NCBI GenBank assembly: GCA_947625355.1
Contig: CANQOA010000001.1
Location: 1 to 64,000, forward strand
Source of the DNA: an uncultured Oscillospiraceae bacterium
Lineage (GTDB): Bacteria > Bacillota > Clostridia > Oscillospirales > Oscillospiraceae
Length of the DNA: 64,000 nucleotides
Direction of reading: 5' to 3'
Part shown: positions 31,074-41,128 of the stretch, piece after piece
Layout: every line of letters begins with the position of its first letter
Numbering within the stretch: position 1 is the first letter of the stretch
Notes under the pieces: model-generated
Databases searched by the model: none
Told to the model about the DNA's origin: nothing
Seen by the model: only the letters and a program-made list of their open reading frames with translations
Made by a program: the position numbers and the translations under genes

Positions 31074-33053
31074 TCAGCACATCTTCGCGCCGGCGGGGAT
31101 GGCGTCGTCCACCATGAGAAGGTTCAGCTTCTCCTCGCCGTGCTCCTTGTGCACGGCGGAGATGAGCATGCCATTGGAGGCCAGGCCCATCATCTTCCGG
31201 GGCGGCAGGTTCACGATGGCCACCAGGGTCTTGCCCACGAGCTGCTCCGGCTCATACCACTTGGCGATGCCGGAGAGGATCTGCCGGTCGGCGCCGGTGC
31301 CGTCGTCCAGGGTGAAGCACAAAAGCTTGTCGCTCTTTTTCACATGGGTGCAGGCCTTCACCTTCACCGCCCGGAAATCGCTCTTGCAGAAGGTCTCGAA
31401 GTCCACATACTCCGTCGCCTGGGGCTCCAGCTCCACGGCGGGCAGGGCGGCCTTCCTGGCCTCGGCGGCAGCGGCCTCCAGCTCCTTGATGGCCGCGTCC
31501 ATGTCGATGCGGGGGAACAGGTTCTCGCCCTTCTGGGGGGCGGCAGTGTCGGCCAGGGAGCCCCAGACAGCCGCGCTGTCCCAGGTCCGGACCGCCTCGG
31601 GCGCGCCGATCTGGGCGAAGAGCTTGGCCATGCTGTCCGGCATGAAAGGCGTCAGCAGCACGCCGCAGATGCGGGTGGTCTCCAAGAGGTTATAGAGCAC
31701 GTGGGCCAGCCGGGCGCCGTTGGCCGGCATGTCCTTGGCCAGGGCCCAGGGGGCGTTCTCGTCGATGTACTTATTGGCCCGCTGGATGACCTTGAATACC
31801 TCCTCCAGGGCGTTCTGGAACTGGAAGCGCTCCATCTGAACCTCATAGCGGTCCCGGAGAGAGGAAGCCAGCTCCTTCAGCTCGCCGTCGGCGGGAGTGG
31901 GCTCAGCCCAGGTCCCGCAGCCGGCGGGCAGCGCGCCGCCGAAGTACTTGCCCACCATGGCGGTGGTGCGGGATACCAGATTGCCCAGATCGTTGGCAAG
32001 GTCCGTGTTGATGGTCTGGATCAGAAGTTCGTTGGTGAAGTTGCCGTCGGAGCCGAAGGGGAAGGTGCGCAGCATGAAAAACCGCAGCGCGTCCACGCCG
32101 AATCTCTCCGCCAGGATATAGGGGTCCACCACGTTGCCCCGGCTCTTGCTCATCTTCTCCCCGCCGAAGTTCAGCCAGCCGTGGCCGTAGACCTTCTTGG
32201 GCAGGGGCAGGCCCATGCTCATGAGCATGGCCGGCCAGATGATGGAGTGGAAGCGGACGATCTCCTTGCCCACGAAGTGCACATCGGCGGGCCAGAACTT
32301 TTCAAGATCGTGGTGGGCGTCGTTCTCCAGGCCCAGGGCGGTCATGTAGTTGAACAGCGCGTCCACCCACACATAGACCACATGGCCGGGGTCGAAGTCC
32401 ACGGGGATGCCCCAGGTGAAGCTGGTGCGGGAAACGCACAGGTCCTCCAGGCCGGGCTTGATGAAGTTATTGACCATCTCATTGACACGGCTGCGGGGCT
32501 CCAGGAAATCGGTGTTCTCCAACAGGTCCTGCACCCGGTCGGCATACTTGCTGAGCCGGAAGAAGTACGCCTCTTCCTCCGCGTCCACCACGTCCCGGCC
32601 GCAGTCGGGGCACTTACCGTCCTTGAGCTGGCTCTCGGTCCAGAAGCTCTCGCAGGGCTTGCAGTACTTGCCCTTATAGGTCCCCTTGTAGATGTCGCCG
32701 TTGTCGTGCATCTTCTTAAAGACGCGCTGGATGGCGGTCACATGGTAATCGTCGGTGGTGCGGATGAACCGGTCATAGGAGATGTTCATCAGCTTCCACA
32801 GGTCCTTGACGCCCCGGGGCCCCTCCACGATGTTGTCCACGAACTGCTTGGGGGTGACGCCGGCCTCCTTGGCCTTGTCCTCGATCTTCATGCCGTGCTC
32901 GTCCGTGCCGGTGAGGAACATCACGTCGCAGCCGCAAAGGCGCTTATACCGGGCCATGGCGTCGGTGGCCACGGTGCAGTAGGCATGGCCGATGTGCAGC
33001 CGGTCGGACGGATAATAGATGGGCGTGGTGATGTAAAATTTCCCGTTACTCAA
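31074..33053 (-). CDS. metG: Methionyl-tRNA synthetase
   Basis: A class I synthetase of 659 residues. It has HIGH (DRLHIGHAY), one CxxC zinc knuckle (YCKPCESFW ... CPDCG), KMSKS in FGGEKMSKSRGN, the helical anticodon domain, and a C-terminal tRNA-binding EMAP/Arc1p-like domain (from about residue 555: FETFCKSDFRAVKVKACTHV). It lies downstream of the VanW gene with a 27-bp gap. No S-box or T-box leader is visible, since the upstream gene abuts it. Confidence 0.97.
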   Translation of the reverse strand: MSNGKFYITTPIYYPSDRLHIGHAYCTVATDAMARYKRLCGCDVMFLTGTDEHGMKIEDKAKEAGVTPKQFVDNIVEGPRGVKDLWKLMNISYDRFIRTTDDYHVTAIQRVFKKMHDNGDIYKGTYKGKYCKPCESFWTESQLKDGKCPDCGRDVVDAEEEAYFFRLSKYADRVQDLLENTDFLEPRSRVNEMVNNFIKPGLEDLCVSRTSFTWGIPVDFDPGHVVYVWVDALFNYMTALGLENDAHHDLEKFWPADVHFVGKEIVRFHSIIWPAMLMSMGLPLPKKVYGHGWLNFGGEKMSKSRGNVVDPYILAERFGVDALRFFMLRTFPFGSDGNFTNELLIQTINTDLANDLGNLVSRTTAMVGKYFGGALPAGCGTWAEPTPADGELKELASSLRDRYEVQMERFQFQNALEEVFKVIQRANKYIDENAPWALAKDMPANGARLAHVLYNLLETTRICGVLLTPFMPDSMAKLFAQIGAPEAVRTWDSAAVWGSLADTAAPQKGENLFPRIDMDAAIKELEAAAAEARKAALPAVELEPQATEYVDFETFCKSDFRAVKVKACTHVKKSDKLLCFTLDDGTGADRQILSGIAKWYEPEQLVGKTLVAIVNLPPRKMMGLASNGMLISAVHKEHGEEKLNLLMVDDAIPAGAKMC

Positions 33054-33080
33054 AGTCGGTATCCTCCGTTCATCGAATGG

Positions 33081-35387
33081 TCAGTATGATCCGCCGTCCC
33101 CTTCCGGCGCGGCGGGGGGTTCGGTCACGTTCTCGGCGGGCGGGGCCTCCGGCGCGGGCACCTCGATGGGGGGCTGCTCCGGCTGGACAGGCGGGGGCTC
33201 CGGCGTGGGCACCACCGGTTCCGGCGTAGGCACCGCCGGTTCCGGTGTGGGCACCACCGGCTCCGGCGTGGTCACCTCGACGGGCGGCTGCTCGACGGGG
33301 GGCGCGGGAGGTTCGGCGGGCGGCGCGGTGGGCGCGGCGGTAGGCGCCGCGGTAGCGGTGACGGCCTCCGCTTTGTGGTAACGGCTGGATGCCTCCTTCA
33401 CGGAGCTGATCAGCGCGCCGTTTTTGTCATACACGTTCCGATAGGTCTGGGCGTAGTAGAACTGAGAGTCCTCCCAGGTGTCGGAGGTGATCTTCACATA
33501 GCTGCCGTCCGTGTCGGTGCCCAGGATGCGCACGGTCAGATAGCCGTTGGAGACCCACGCCTCGATCTTGATGGGGAAGTCCCGGTTGTTGCGGAAGGTG
33601 AAGTCCGGGCCGCCCCAGCTGACGGTAGCGTCCATGCCCAGAGGCAGGTAGTTGACGGTGAAATAGTGGTCGTAGCGCACCAGGATCTCCAGGTTGGCGT
33701 ACAGCGTGCAGTAGTACAGCGTGGAGCTGCCCTGGCAGATGCCGCCGCCGATGGCGGTGGTATGCTGGCCGTTCTCATAGGCGCCGGCGGACTGATAGCC
33801 CTTGGCGGTGGTCCGCTCGCCCAGGCATGTATTGTAATCGAACTTCTCCCCCGGCTGGATGACCGTGCCGTTCATGGCCTTGGCGGCCAGGGTTATGTTG
33901 TTGATGCGGGCGTAGCTGGACCCGGCCAGGGTGGTGCTCTTCTCGGCCAGCACGTCGGAGAAAAGCTCGCCGCTGAGCTGGTCGGCGGTGATCTCCGGGT
34001 CCTCCCGGATCAGGGGGATGGTGACGGTCTCGCCCTCGGCCGTCTGCTCCCAGAGGCGCCTGGCCTCGTCCATGTCAAAACGGACGCCCTGGACGGCCTG
34101 AGTGACGCCGCCGGTGGCCGGATCGTAGGCCGCGTTCACCGGCGCCACGTATACCTCGTCATACAGCTGCCGCAGCAGCGCCCCGACGTCCACCGCGCCG
34201 GTCTGGTCCGGCTGCGTCTGGGAAGACGGGTCCGGCATCTGGTAATCGATGGGGTCGTACTTCTCCTGCTCGAACGCCTCCAGGATCACGGCGCACACAT
34301 CCGCCGCGTCCGCCCGGATCAGGCCGCTGTTTTTCACGATGGTGATCGCGTCCTCGCCGACGTTCACCTCCGTGGTGCCCAGACTCTCGTTGACCCGCTG
34401 GACCACCGGCGTCACCAGTTCGCTGAGCAAGCGGGTGTCCGGCTCGCTGGTCTGGTCCATCTCCGCCTTCAGGTCCACCGGCTGTTTCTGACAGGACCGA
34501 TAGGCCTGCCAGTTGGCGAGCATGCTGCCGCCGCGGCCGTAGCTATAGGCCAGCTGGGCAAAGCCCGTGCCGTCCAGCGGCTTCAGTCCCAGGTCCTGGG
34601 CCGTGACGGTGACGGCGTCCCCCGTAGGAAAGTTTACCGTCACCGAGGCGTTTTCATACCGGTCGGCGGGATCGCCCAGGGCCTGGGCGGCCTCCTCCAC
34701 CGTCATGCCCCCCACGGTCACGCCGTTGACGGACACGTTGGGATAGATGGTGGTCAGCTTGGCCACCCGGCCCGCCAGGGAGACGCACACCGCCAGGGAC
34801 GCCACCAGCACCACCAGCGCCGCCGCCACCGGGATCAGCCAGCGCAGGATGCTGCCGCGGCGGCGGGGAGGCTCCTCCCATCGCGCGTCCCACTGGGGCG
34901 GCGCGGGCGGCTCCCGGCGCGGGGGCTGGGGGGCGCGCTGCGGCTGCGCCGGCCGACGGGGCTCCCGGGGCTGCTCCCGCTCCTGTTCAAAGGACGGTCC
35001 CGGCCGCCGTGCGGTGCTCTGGGGATGGGGGATGTCGTCGGGCAGGATCGCCGTGGTCTGGGGCCGCACGGGCGGCTCCTCCGGCGCGGGCACCTCCTCC
35101 GCCTGGGCAAAGGCGGGCTCCGCGAACGGGGCCTCCGCCGTCTCCGGCTCCTTTTCAGCCTCCGGCGCGGGTCCCTCGACCGCGTCCAGCAGCGTCTCCG
35201 GTCCTTTTTCCGGCGCCGAGGCCCCGGCCGCCGGGGCGCTCTCCCCGCTCACGGCCGCCGCGGGCGGCCGCTTCGCCTCCGCGGCGGGGGCGGACGGGCC
35301 CGCCGGGCCCTCTTCCGCCAAAACGTTCATGGCCTGGCTCTCTTTCTCCAGCCAGTCCTCAAAATCCAGATCGTTCAGAGTCGTCAT
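33081..35387 (-). CDS. VanW-family membrane protein
   Basis: A 768-residue protein with a long Pro/Ala/Glu-rich cytoplasmic N-terminus (1-175), one transmembrane helix (about 183-206), two PG_binding_4-like segments, a VanW domain (about 470-620, with YNTCLGERTTAKGYQSAGAY, GGGICQGSSTLYY and RNNRDFPIKIEAWV) and a Pro-rich tail of PTPEPVV repeats. VanW proteins are linked to wall and glycopeptide-resistance loci, but their reaction is unknown. No vancomycin-resistance genes are nearby, so a housekeeping envelope role is likelier. hemW lies upstream with a 23-bp gap. Confidence 0.88.
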   Translation of the reverse strand: MTTLNDLDFEDWLEKESQAMNVLAEEGPAGPSAPAAEAKRPPAAAVSGESAPAAGASAPEKGPETLLDAVEGPAPEAEKEPETAEAPFAEPAFAQAEEVPAPEEPPVRPQTTAILPDDIPHPQSTARRPGPSFEQEREQPREPRRPAQPQRAPQPPRREPPAPPQWDARWEEPPRRRGSILRWLIPVAAALVVLVASLAVCVSLAGRVAKLTTIYPNVSVNGVTVGGMTVEEAAQALGDPADRYENASVTVNFPTGDAVTVTAQDLGLKPLDGTGFAQLAYSYGRGGSMLANWQAYRSCQKQPVDLKAEMDQTSEPDTRLLSELVTPVVQRVNESLGTTEVNVGEDAITIVKNSGLIRADAADVCAVILEAFEQEKYDPIDYQMPDPSSQTQPDQTGAVDVGALLRQLYDEVYVAPVNAAYDPATGGVTQAVQGVRFDMDEARRLWEQTAEGETVTIPLIREDPEITADQLSGELFSDVLAEKSTTLAGSSYARINNITLAAKAMNGTVIQPGEKFDYNTCLGERTTAKGYQSAGAYENGQHTTAIGGGICQGSSTLYYCTLYANLEILVRYDHYFTVNYLPLGMDATVSWGGPDFTFRNNRDFPIKIEAWVSNGYLTVRILGTDTDGSYVKITSDTWEDSQFYYAQTYRNVYDKNGALISSVKEASSRYHKAEAVTATAAPTAAPTAPPAEPPAPPVEQPPVEVTTPEPVVPTPEPAVPTPEPVVPTPEPPPVQPEQPPIEVPAPEAPPAENVTEPPAAPEGDGGSY
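33200..33283. repeat. 21-bp tandem repeat in the VanW gene tail
   Basis: About four copies of a 21-bp unit (starts 33200, 33221, 33242, 33263) encode the PTPEPVV/PTPEPAV heptapeptides; copies differ by a few bases. Confidence 0.85.
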
Positions 35388-35410
35388 TTCCGTTTTGACC
35401 TCCTCTCAGA

Positions 35411-36643
35411 TCAGATGCGCAGCTCTCCCGCGCCGGTGAGCTCTCCCACGCCCACGTCCATGTTTTCCTCGATCCAGGGATTGCCGCTGATGCGGTACTC
35501 CGCCTGGGCCTCCCAGAGGGAGCTGATGAGGATATTGCTGAGCAAAAATCCCTGGGGGGTGAAGCACCAGCGGCCGTCGAACTTTTTCGTCCAGCCGTCC
35601 TTCTCATATTCCTGCAGCAGCGCCTCGATGGGGGCGAAATCGCTGCGGTATACTCTGTGATACTCCTCCGCGGAGATGCCCCGGCTGCGGCGCATGCCCA
35701 GCATCAGGTACTCCGAGGCCCGGTCCAGCTCGTCCAGCTGCTCATACTCGTCCAGGATGTCGCCCCCCTGGACGACGCCCCGGATATAGGCGTCCAGATC
35801 CCGCACGAAGCTGTAGCGGGTATTGCCGATGCAGGAGTGGGCGCCGGGGCCGAAGCCCAGATAGTCGTCCATGTCCCAGTATTTCATATTGTGCCGGGAC
35901 GCCTTGCCCCGGCGGGCGAAGTTGGACACCTCGTACTGCTGGTAGCCATAGTGGGTCAGGGTCTCCACGGTGTAGAGGTACATATCCGCCTGCTCGTCGT
36001 CGGAGGGGACGACGGGGCTGTCCTTATAGGAGGCGTACATGGGCGTGCCCTCCTCCAGCTTCAGCCCGTAGCAGCTCAAGTGGTCCGGCTCCAGGTCCAG
36101 CACCTTTGCCAGGGTCTCGGCCCAATCGCCCTTGGTCTGGTTGGGCAGGCCGTAGATCAGGTCGATGCTCAGATTGTCGAACCCCGCCCCCCGGATGAGC
36201 TTCACCGCCTTTTTCACCTGGGTGAAGTTGTGGCGCCGGCCGATGATCTTCAAAAGATCGTCGCTGGCCGACTGGACCCCCAGGGAGATGCGGTTGACGC
36301 CCTCCTTCCGCATCAGATGCAGATCGTGGCTCTTGACGCTGTCCGGGTTGCACTCCACGGTGACCTCGGCGCTCTTGAGCACCTTTGCGGACCGCTTGAG
36401 GGCGTTGAACAGCTCTGTCAGCCGCTTGCCCCCGTAGTAGCTGGGGGTGCCGCCGCCGAAATAGACCGTGTCGATATAATAGGGGGCCATGGTGTTCTCG
36501 GCCTCCTTGATGTGCCGCAGCAGGGCGTCCTGATACTTGCCCATGCTCTTGTCACAGTGGGCCAGGGAATAGAAATCGCAGTAGCCGCACTTGGAGGCGC
36601 AGAAAGGTATGTGGATATATACTCCCAGGTGCTTATCTTCCAT
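35411..36643 (-). CDS. hemW: Radical SAM heme chaperone HemW
   Basis: Formerly annotated as oxygen-independent coproporphyrinogen oxidase, HemW binds heme and a 4Fe-4S cluster. The start VYIHIPFCASKCGYCDFYS, quoted as VYIHIPFCASKC and GYCDFYS, carries CX3CX2C with the extra HemW cysteine position replaced. Then come VYFGGGTPSYYG, EVTVECNPDSV and the C-terminal HemN_C winged region. Length is 410 residues. It lies between the AAA ATPase and VanW genes, 7 bp from the former. Confidence 0.93.
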   Translation of the reverse strand: MEDKHLGVYIHIPFCASKCGYCDFYSLAHCDKSMGKYQDALLRHIKEAENTMAPYYIDTVYFGGGTPSYYGGKRLTELFNALKRSAKVLKSAEVTVECNPDSVKSHDLHLMRKEGVNRISLGVQSASDDLLKIIGRRHNFTQVKKAVKLIRGAGFDNLSIDLIYGLPNQTKGDWAETLAKVLDLEPDHLSCYGLKLEEGTPMYASYKDSPVVPSDDEQADMYLYTVETLTHYGYQQYEVSNFARRGKASRHNMKYWDMDDYLGFGPGAHSCIGNTRYSFVRDLDAYIRGVVQGGDILDEYEQLDELDRASEYLMLGMRRSRGISAEEYHRVYRSDFAPIEALLQEYEKDGWTKKFDGRWCFTPQGFLLSNILISSLWEAQAEYRISGNPWIEENMDVGVGELTGAGELRI

Positions 36644-36649
36644 AGACGT

Positions 36650-38107
36650 TCATTCCAAACTCTCTGTTTCCGTCTGCGCCTGCTCCGGCAAAAAATCCGC
36701 CTTCGTGAACCGGATCAGGTCCTCTTTGGTCGGGGCCTCCATGGCCGCCAGCCGGTCGGCCTGGCGGACCACCATGTCCTCGAACTGGTTGCGCACGTCC
36801 CGGCCGTTGCCGAAGTTCTCGTCCCGCCCCTCGTAAAGGGCGTCGAAAAACTCCTTGGAATAGGCCTCCGCTTCCTCGTCCAGCTCATAGCCGTTCTTGC
36901 GGCACTGGCCGTGGAAGATGGCGTTGAGCTCGTCGCCGTTATAATCGCTGAAGAAAATATACTTATTGAACCGGCTCTCCAGGCCGGGGTTGGAGCTGAG
37001 GAACTTCTCCATGGGCCCGGTGTAGCCCGCCACGATCACCACCAGGTCCTCCCGGTGATCCTCCATGGCCTTCAGGACCGTCTCGATTGCCTCCCGGCCG
37101 AAGTCGTTTTCCCCGCCGCTGGCCAGGGAATAGGCCTCGTCGATGAACAGCACGCCCCCCAGGGCGGAGGCGATCACCTCCTGGGTCTTGATGGCCGTCT
37201 GGCCCACGTAGCCCGCCACCAGGCCGGACCGGTCCACCTCGACGAGCTGGCCCTTGCTGAGGGCCCCGATGGCGGCGTACAGCCCGCCGATGAGCCGGGC
37301 CACCGTGGTCTTGCCGGTGCCGGGGTTGCCCATGAACACCATGTGCAGGCTCATGGGCGGCACGGGCAGGCCGTTTTCCTTGCGCAGCTGCCGGACCTTC
37401 ACCAGGTTCATCATGCTCTTGACGTCCTTTTTCACCGCCTCCAGGCCCACAAGACCGTCCAGCTCCGCCATCAGCGCGTCCAGATCCGGCTTCTCCGGCG
37501 CCGCCTCTTCGGCCGCGCCAGTCTGCGTCTGGCCCTGGGCGGGGCCGTTGGACGCCGCCGCCTGGGGCGGATTCTTCTCCAGGAAGGAGGGCTGGGCGCT
37601 GGTGACGAAGTCCGCCGCCCGCAGACCGGGCTTGCCCTTCTTCACCCCCGCCCCGTCGCACAGGGCCGAGAGCTTGTCCGCGCACTCGGTGATGTACTCC
37701 GCCTCGGCATAGGTCACGTCGTCATCCACCGCCGCCAGGCACAGCAAAATATTGGTCAGCATCCGGATGAACACACGGGAGCAGTCGGTGCCCCGGCGGG
37801 CGTCCTGCTCCGTCAGGGACCAGAAAAACAGCGGCGGCAGGAACTCTCCGCTCCGGCCCACCTCGCCGGTCAGCGCCCACAGGAGCCACGACGGCTTGGG
37901 CCGGCCCTTGGAATACAGGGCGTTCATGGCCTCGGCGTGCTCCTCGGTCAGACTGGCGCTGCGGGCAAAAAGCTGCAGCGCGCAGGAGGTGCAGAACTCG
38001 TCCATCTGCGCCGCCAGGCCCCGGCCCGCCGTGCGGTAAAAGGCCTCCGTATTGGCGATATAGGTCTTGTGCAGCTCCTCCGGCGAGCGCTTCCACTGGG
38101 TGGGCAT
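36650..38107 (-). CDS. CbbX/SpoVK-type AAA ATPase with TerB-like N-terminus
   Basis: A 485-residue protein. The N-terminal part (about 70-150) has acidic helices AAVDDDVTYAEAEYITECAD resembling TerB-like domains. The AAA domain starts at GLVGLEAVKKDVKSMMN, with Walker A GNPGTGKTT, Walker B GVLFIDEAYSL and a pore segment GYVGQTAIKT, matching the CbbX/SpoVK group of protein-remodelling ATPases. The open frame reaches 38146, but ATG 38107 has AAAGGGGGC at the right distance. SpoVK acts in Bacillus sporulation; a sporulation role here is likely but not shown. It is the first gene of the run into hemW. Confidence 0.85.
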   Translation of the reverse strand: MPTQWKRSPEELHKTYIANTEAFYRTAGRGLAAQMDEFCTSCALQLFARSASLTEEHAEAMNALYSKGRPKPSWLLWALTGEVGRSGEFLPPLFFWSLTEQDARRGTDCSRVFIRMLTNILLCLAAVDDDVTYAEAEYITECADKLSALCDGAGVKKGKPGLRAADFVTSAQPSFLEKNPPQAAASNGPAQGQTQTGAAEEAAPEKPDLDALMAELDGLVGLEAVKKDVKSMMNLVKVRQLRKENGLPVPPMSLHMVFMGNPGTGKTTVARLIGGLYAAIGALSKGQLVEVDRSGLVAGYVGQTAIKTQEVIASALGGVLFIDEAYSLASGGENDFGREAIETVLKAMEDHREDLVVIVAGYTGPMEKFLSSNPGLESRFNKYIFFSDYNGDELNAIFHGQCRKNGYELDEEAEAYSKEFFDALYEGRDENFGNGRDVRNQFEDMVVRQADRLAAMEAPTKEDLIRFTKADFLPEQAQTETESLE

Positions 38108-38313
38108 AGGCCGCCCCCTTTCTGTGCCCGGGGCACAATACGACATCTTATGAGATATTATATTACAAAAATTACAAAAAACAAGAGGAATCGTAACCTT
38201 TTATAAAAATTATGAGCAAAGACGCGGCCGTCCGCAGGCAGCAGACACCGTTGACGGCGTATCGGGGGCTGTGCTATGATGAGATCAGATCTTACAAAGG
38301 ACGGTGACGCTCC

Positions 38314-40071
38314 ATGTTCACACACGGAAAGCAGGTCACGGCGGCGCTCCTGGCGGCGATGATGCTCCTCGCCATGGCCCTGACGGCCGGCTCGGCGCGG
38401 GTCTCCCTGTCCGCGGACGACGGGGTGGAATACGAGACCTACACCAACGAAATGACCCGTTTCTCCCTCTCCTATCCCGCCGGCAGCCAGGTGTCGGAGC
38501 CCTATGACAACCTGGTCATGTTCACCGTCTCCGACAGCTTCCGGGTGACGGCGGAATATGCCTATTACACCGTCGGCACGGAGCGGTTCGTCTACTCCGC
38601 CGCGGACTTTACCGCCATGATCGCCGACGACGCCCAGGTCCTGGCGGACTGGGTAGGCGTCGACGCCGTGACCGTCGCCGCCATCGTGCGGGACGAGGCG
38701 TTCTTCCGGGTGGACTACGCCACCCAGATCAGCGGTGAGGACTGGGACGGCCGCCTTTACATCTTCGACGGCCAGGGGGAGTTCGGCTGCTACGTCCTGC
38801 AGGGCATCATCCGGGACGGTGCCGACAGCGCCTGCTGGGATCAGCTGTTCCGGATCGCCGCCTCCTTCCAGGTGCTGGAGCCCTACGAGGCGGAGGACAT
38901 GACCATCTATGAGATCGCCGACTGGGACATGGAGGTCATGCTCCAAAACGGGAACGTGGGCGACATCCGCTTTGAGAACAGCGGCGGCATGAAGGCGCTT
39001 ACCGTCGTCCCCGGCGGGTGCTCCGAGTCCGACGCCGGGCTGGTCATGGACCAGCTCATCTATGACAGCTCCTATTCCATGGAGCAGATCATGAACGAGT
39101 CGGCGGACTTCATCCTCTCCAAGCCGGACGCCCAGATGATCTCCGCGCCCAGCACCGAGGCCGCTCCCATCGGCCGCTACACCTCCGGCATGTATATGGC
39201 CTCCTACACCGACAACGGCGGCACCGTCATCGCCCTGCGGGTCTTTATCCCCCACGGGGACGACTGGTGGAGCATCAGCGCCCGGAGCACCGAGGACGCG
39301 CTGGAGCCCGTGATGGCGGCGGTCAGCGACATGCTGTTCTCCCTGCGCTTCGGCGGGGAGCCCACCGTCGGCGCGGCCGAGTCCATGTCCTCGGCCGGCG
39401 GGACGGCGGACATCAACAAGAGCCTGCCCCAGATCCTGGACTGGATCGAAAGCCAGGATAACTTCTATGGCGGCCAGTATACCAGCCCCATCGGCTGCGT
39501 CAGCGACGTGAACGGCGACGGCAACTATGAATTTTTGGCCCTGTACGAGACCACCGAGGGCGCCGGCGCCTACAATGTGATGTACGAGGTCTGGACCATC
39601 CGCCCGGAGGGGGCCGGCCAGCTGGATCAGGGCGTGCTGTTCATGGAGGTGGGCGGCAACGACGGCTTTGTCGGCCTCGCCGAGAAGGACGGCGTCTATT
39701 ATCTGCTGAAGAGCTCCTCCGGCTGGGACGGGGACGTGGGGACGGACGTCCGCCAGCTCATCCCCCTGAGCGGGGATGAGACCGCGCTGCTCTACGATCA
39801 GGCCCTCGAATACTCCTACATCACCCAGCTCATCGAGTCGGACGGCGGCGTGGGCACCACCACGACGCTGTACGCGGGCGGGGAGCCGGTCCCGGACAGC
39901 GAACTGGGCCGGTATTCCGCCAGCGTCAAGCCGGTGCTGCACGCCGGTCTGATGGGCGACAGCACCCGCTCGGACCTGACCGGTACCTCCCGCGACCTGT
40001 ACGGTCTGGGCGAGGCCGTCAGCTTCGACGAGCTGCGCCAGCACGACTTCAACGCCGATTTCGGTCTCTGA
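38314..40071 (+). CDS. Secreted protein of unknown function
   Basis: I do not recognise this 585-residue protein. It has a Sec signal (hydrophobic 9-25, cleavage near AGSARVSLSA), a PsbP/DUF1795-like N-terminal half (FSLSYPAGSQVSEPYDN; TRFSLSYPA is typical of such lipid-binding folds), a second similar segment from about 215 to 350, and a C-terminal half with one calcium-type loop (SDVNGDGNYEFLALYE at 398-412). There is no lipobox or wall anchor. It is convergent with the gene at 40127, which has a similar loop, and the two share a terminator. Confidence 0.6.
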   Translation: MFTHGKQVTAALLAAMMLLAMALTAGSARVSLSADDGVEYETYTNEMTRFSLSYPAGSQVSEPYDNLVMFTVSDSFRVTAEYAYYTVGTERFVYSAADFTAMIADDAQVLADWVGVDAVTVAAIVRDEAFFRVDYATQISGEDWDGRLYIFDGQGEFGCYVLQGIIRDGADSACWDQLFRIAASFQVLEPYEAEDMTIYEIADWDMEVMLQNGNVGDIRFENSGGMKALTVVPGGCSESDAGLVMDQLIYDSSYSMEQIMNESADFILSKPDAQMISAPSTEAAPIGRYTSGMYMASYTDNGGTVIALRVFIPHGDDWWSISARSTEDALEPVMAAVSDMLFSLRFGGEPTVGAAESMSSAGGTADINKSLPQILDWIESQDNFYGGQYTSPIGCVSDVNGDGNYEFLALYETTEGAGAYNVMYEVWTIRPEGAGQLDQGVLFMEVGGNDGFVGLAEKDGVYYLLKSSSGWDGDVGTDVRQLIPLSGDETALLYDQALEYSYITQLIESDGGVGTTTTLYAGGEPVPDSELGRYSASVKPVLHAGLMGDSTRSDLTGTSRDLYGLGEAVSFDELRQHDFNADFGL

Positions 40072-40080
40072 GGCCCAGAC

Positions 40081-40118
40081 AAAAACAAAGACCCGGCTGC
40101 GGCCGGGTCTTTGTTTTT
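40081..40118. terminator. Bidirectional terminator
   Basis: A perfect 17-bp stem with AAAAA on one side and TTTTT on the other (40081-40097 with 40102-40118, TGCG loop), serving both convergent genes. Confidence 0.95.
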
Positions 40119-40126
40119 GCGCATTA

Positions 40127-41008
40127 TCACTCTGCCTGGCTCACCAAAGTGGTCATCTCGGTGATGGGCATATAGGCGTCCGCTGCCGCCTCGGCCATGG
40201 CCACGAACCCATCGTAGGGCGCGGAATAGGTGTCCAGATCGTTCCACAGGAACACGCCCCGGGCCTCATAGCCCACGTCCGCGCCTTCCATCAGGCGGTC
40301 GGCCACGGTCTCATAGGCGTCCCGGTCGGCGCTCTCGCCGTCCACGGTGTATTCCTCCGCCTCCACCAGGCCCGTCTCCGCGTCGTTCTCCAGATACCGG
40401 CTGCACACCGCGCGGGGCGCCAGCACCCCGCCGTCGCTGTCAAAGCGGATGAACTCGTCCCAAGCCGTCTCGGCGGTGCCGTTGGCGCTGTCCACCCAGA
40501 AGCACCAGCCGTCCTCGGTCCGGCTCAGCCGGAAGGACTGGAAAAAGCTGGCGCAGATGCCCACGGGATGGAAATACGTTTCCCCAAAAGCGCCCGCGGC
40601 GCTGTCCAGGTCGCTCGCCACGCAGTACACCACCCCGTCCACCAGGTCGAACAGATGGGCCCCCAGCGTGGCGGACGCCCCCTGGTCGAACACCACCAGC
40701 TCCGGCGTGCCGTCCAGGTCCAGGTCGATGAAGCCCAGACCGCTGACGCCCTCCGGCCACAGGGCCGCGAAGATGTCGTAATTCTCGTCCAAAAACGCCA
40801 GATACGCCTCCCGCCAGCCCTCTTCCTCCGCCGGAAGGATCAGGGTCTCCGGCACCTGGGCAGTGGGCGGCGCCTCCGGCGCTGCGGTCGCGTCCGGCGC
40901 CGGCGGACGCTCGCCCTCCGCGGCCTGCGCCGGGACGGCGGCAGCCCCCGTGAACAAAAAGACGCAGGCCATCAGCGCCGCCAAAATACAACTGTGCAGA
41001 CGACCCAT
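40127..41008 (-). CDS. Secreted protein with a DLDLDG loop
   Basis: A 293-residue exported protein. The signal peptide (MGRLHSC then a hydrophobic stretch) is cleaved near AQAAEG; a Pro/Ala linker follows. Residues about 85-110 hold GFIDLDLDGTPELVVFDQG, an FG-GAP/EF-hand-like loop typical of proteins annotated as VCBS or EF-hand-like hypotheticals in gut Clostridia. I see no catalytic motif. GAGGTGG precedes the ATG. It may be functionally linked with its convergent neighbour at 38314. Confidence 0.6.
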   Translation of the reverse strand: MGRLHSCILAALMACVFLFTGAAAVPAQAAEGERPPAPDATAAPEAPPTAQVPETLILPAEEEGWREAYLAFLDENYDIFAALWPEGVSGLGFIDLDLDGTPELVVFDQGASATLGAHLFDLVDGVVYCVASDLDSAAGAFGETYFHPVGICASFFQSFRLSRTEDGWCFWVDSANGTAETAWDEFIRFDSDGGVLAPRAVCSRYLENDAETGLVEAEEYTVDGESADRDAYETVADRLMEGADVGYEARGVFLWNDLDTYSAPYDGFVAMAEAAADAYMPITEMTTLVSQAE

Positions 41009-41128
41009 GGCCCACCTCGATACTTCATATTATGTAAATCTCTTATCTGTCATTATAGCCGAGGCCCTGCGCAAAAGTAAAGGGATGCGGGCAAACTGTA
41101 ATAACTTGTAATTTGCCTGCGGAGAGGC

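Noticed and set aside
33081-35387. Vancomycin resistance locus
   Set aside because: Only a VanW-domain protein is present; no vanH, vanA/B-type ligase, vanX or VanRS pair is adjacent.
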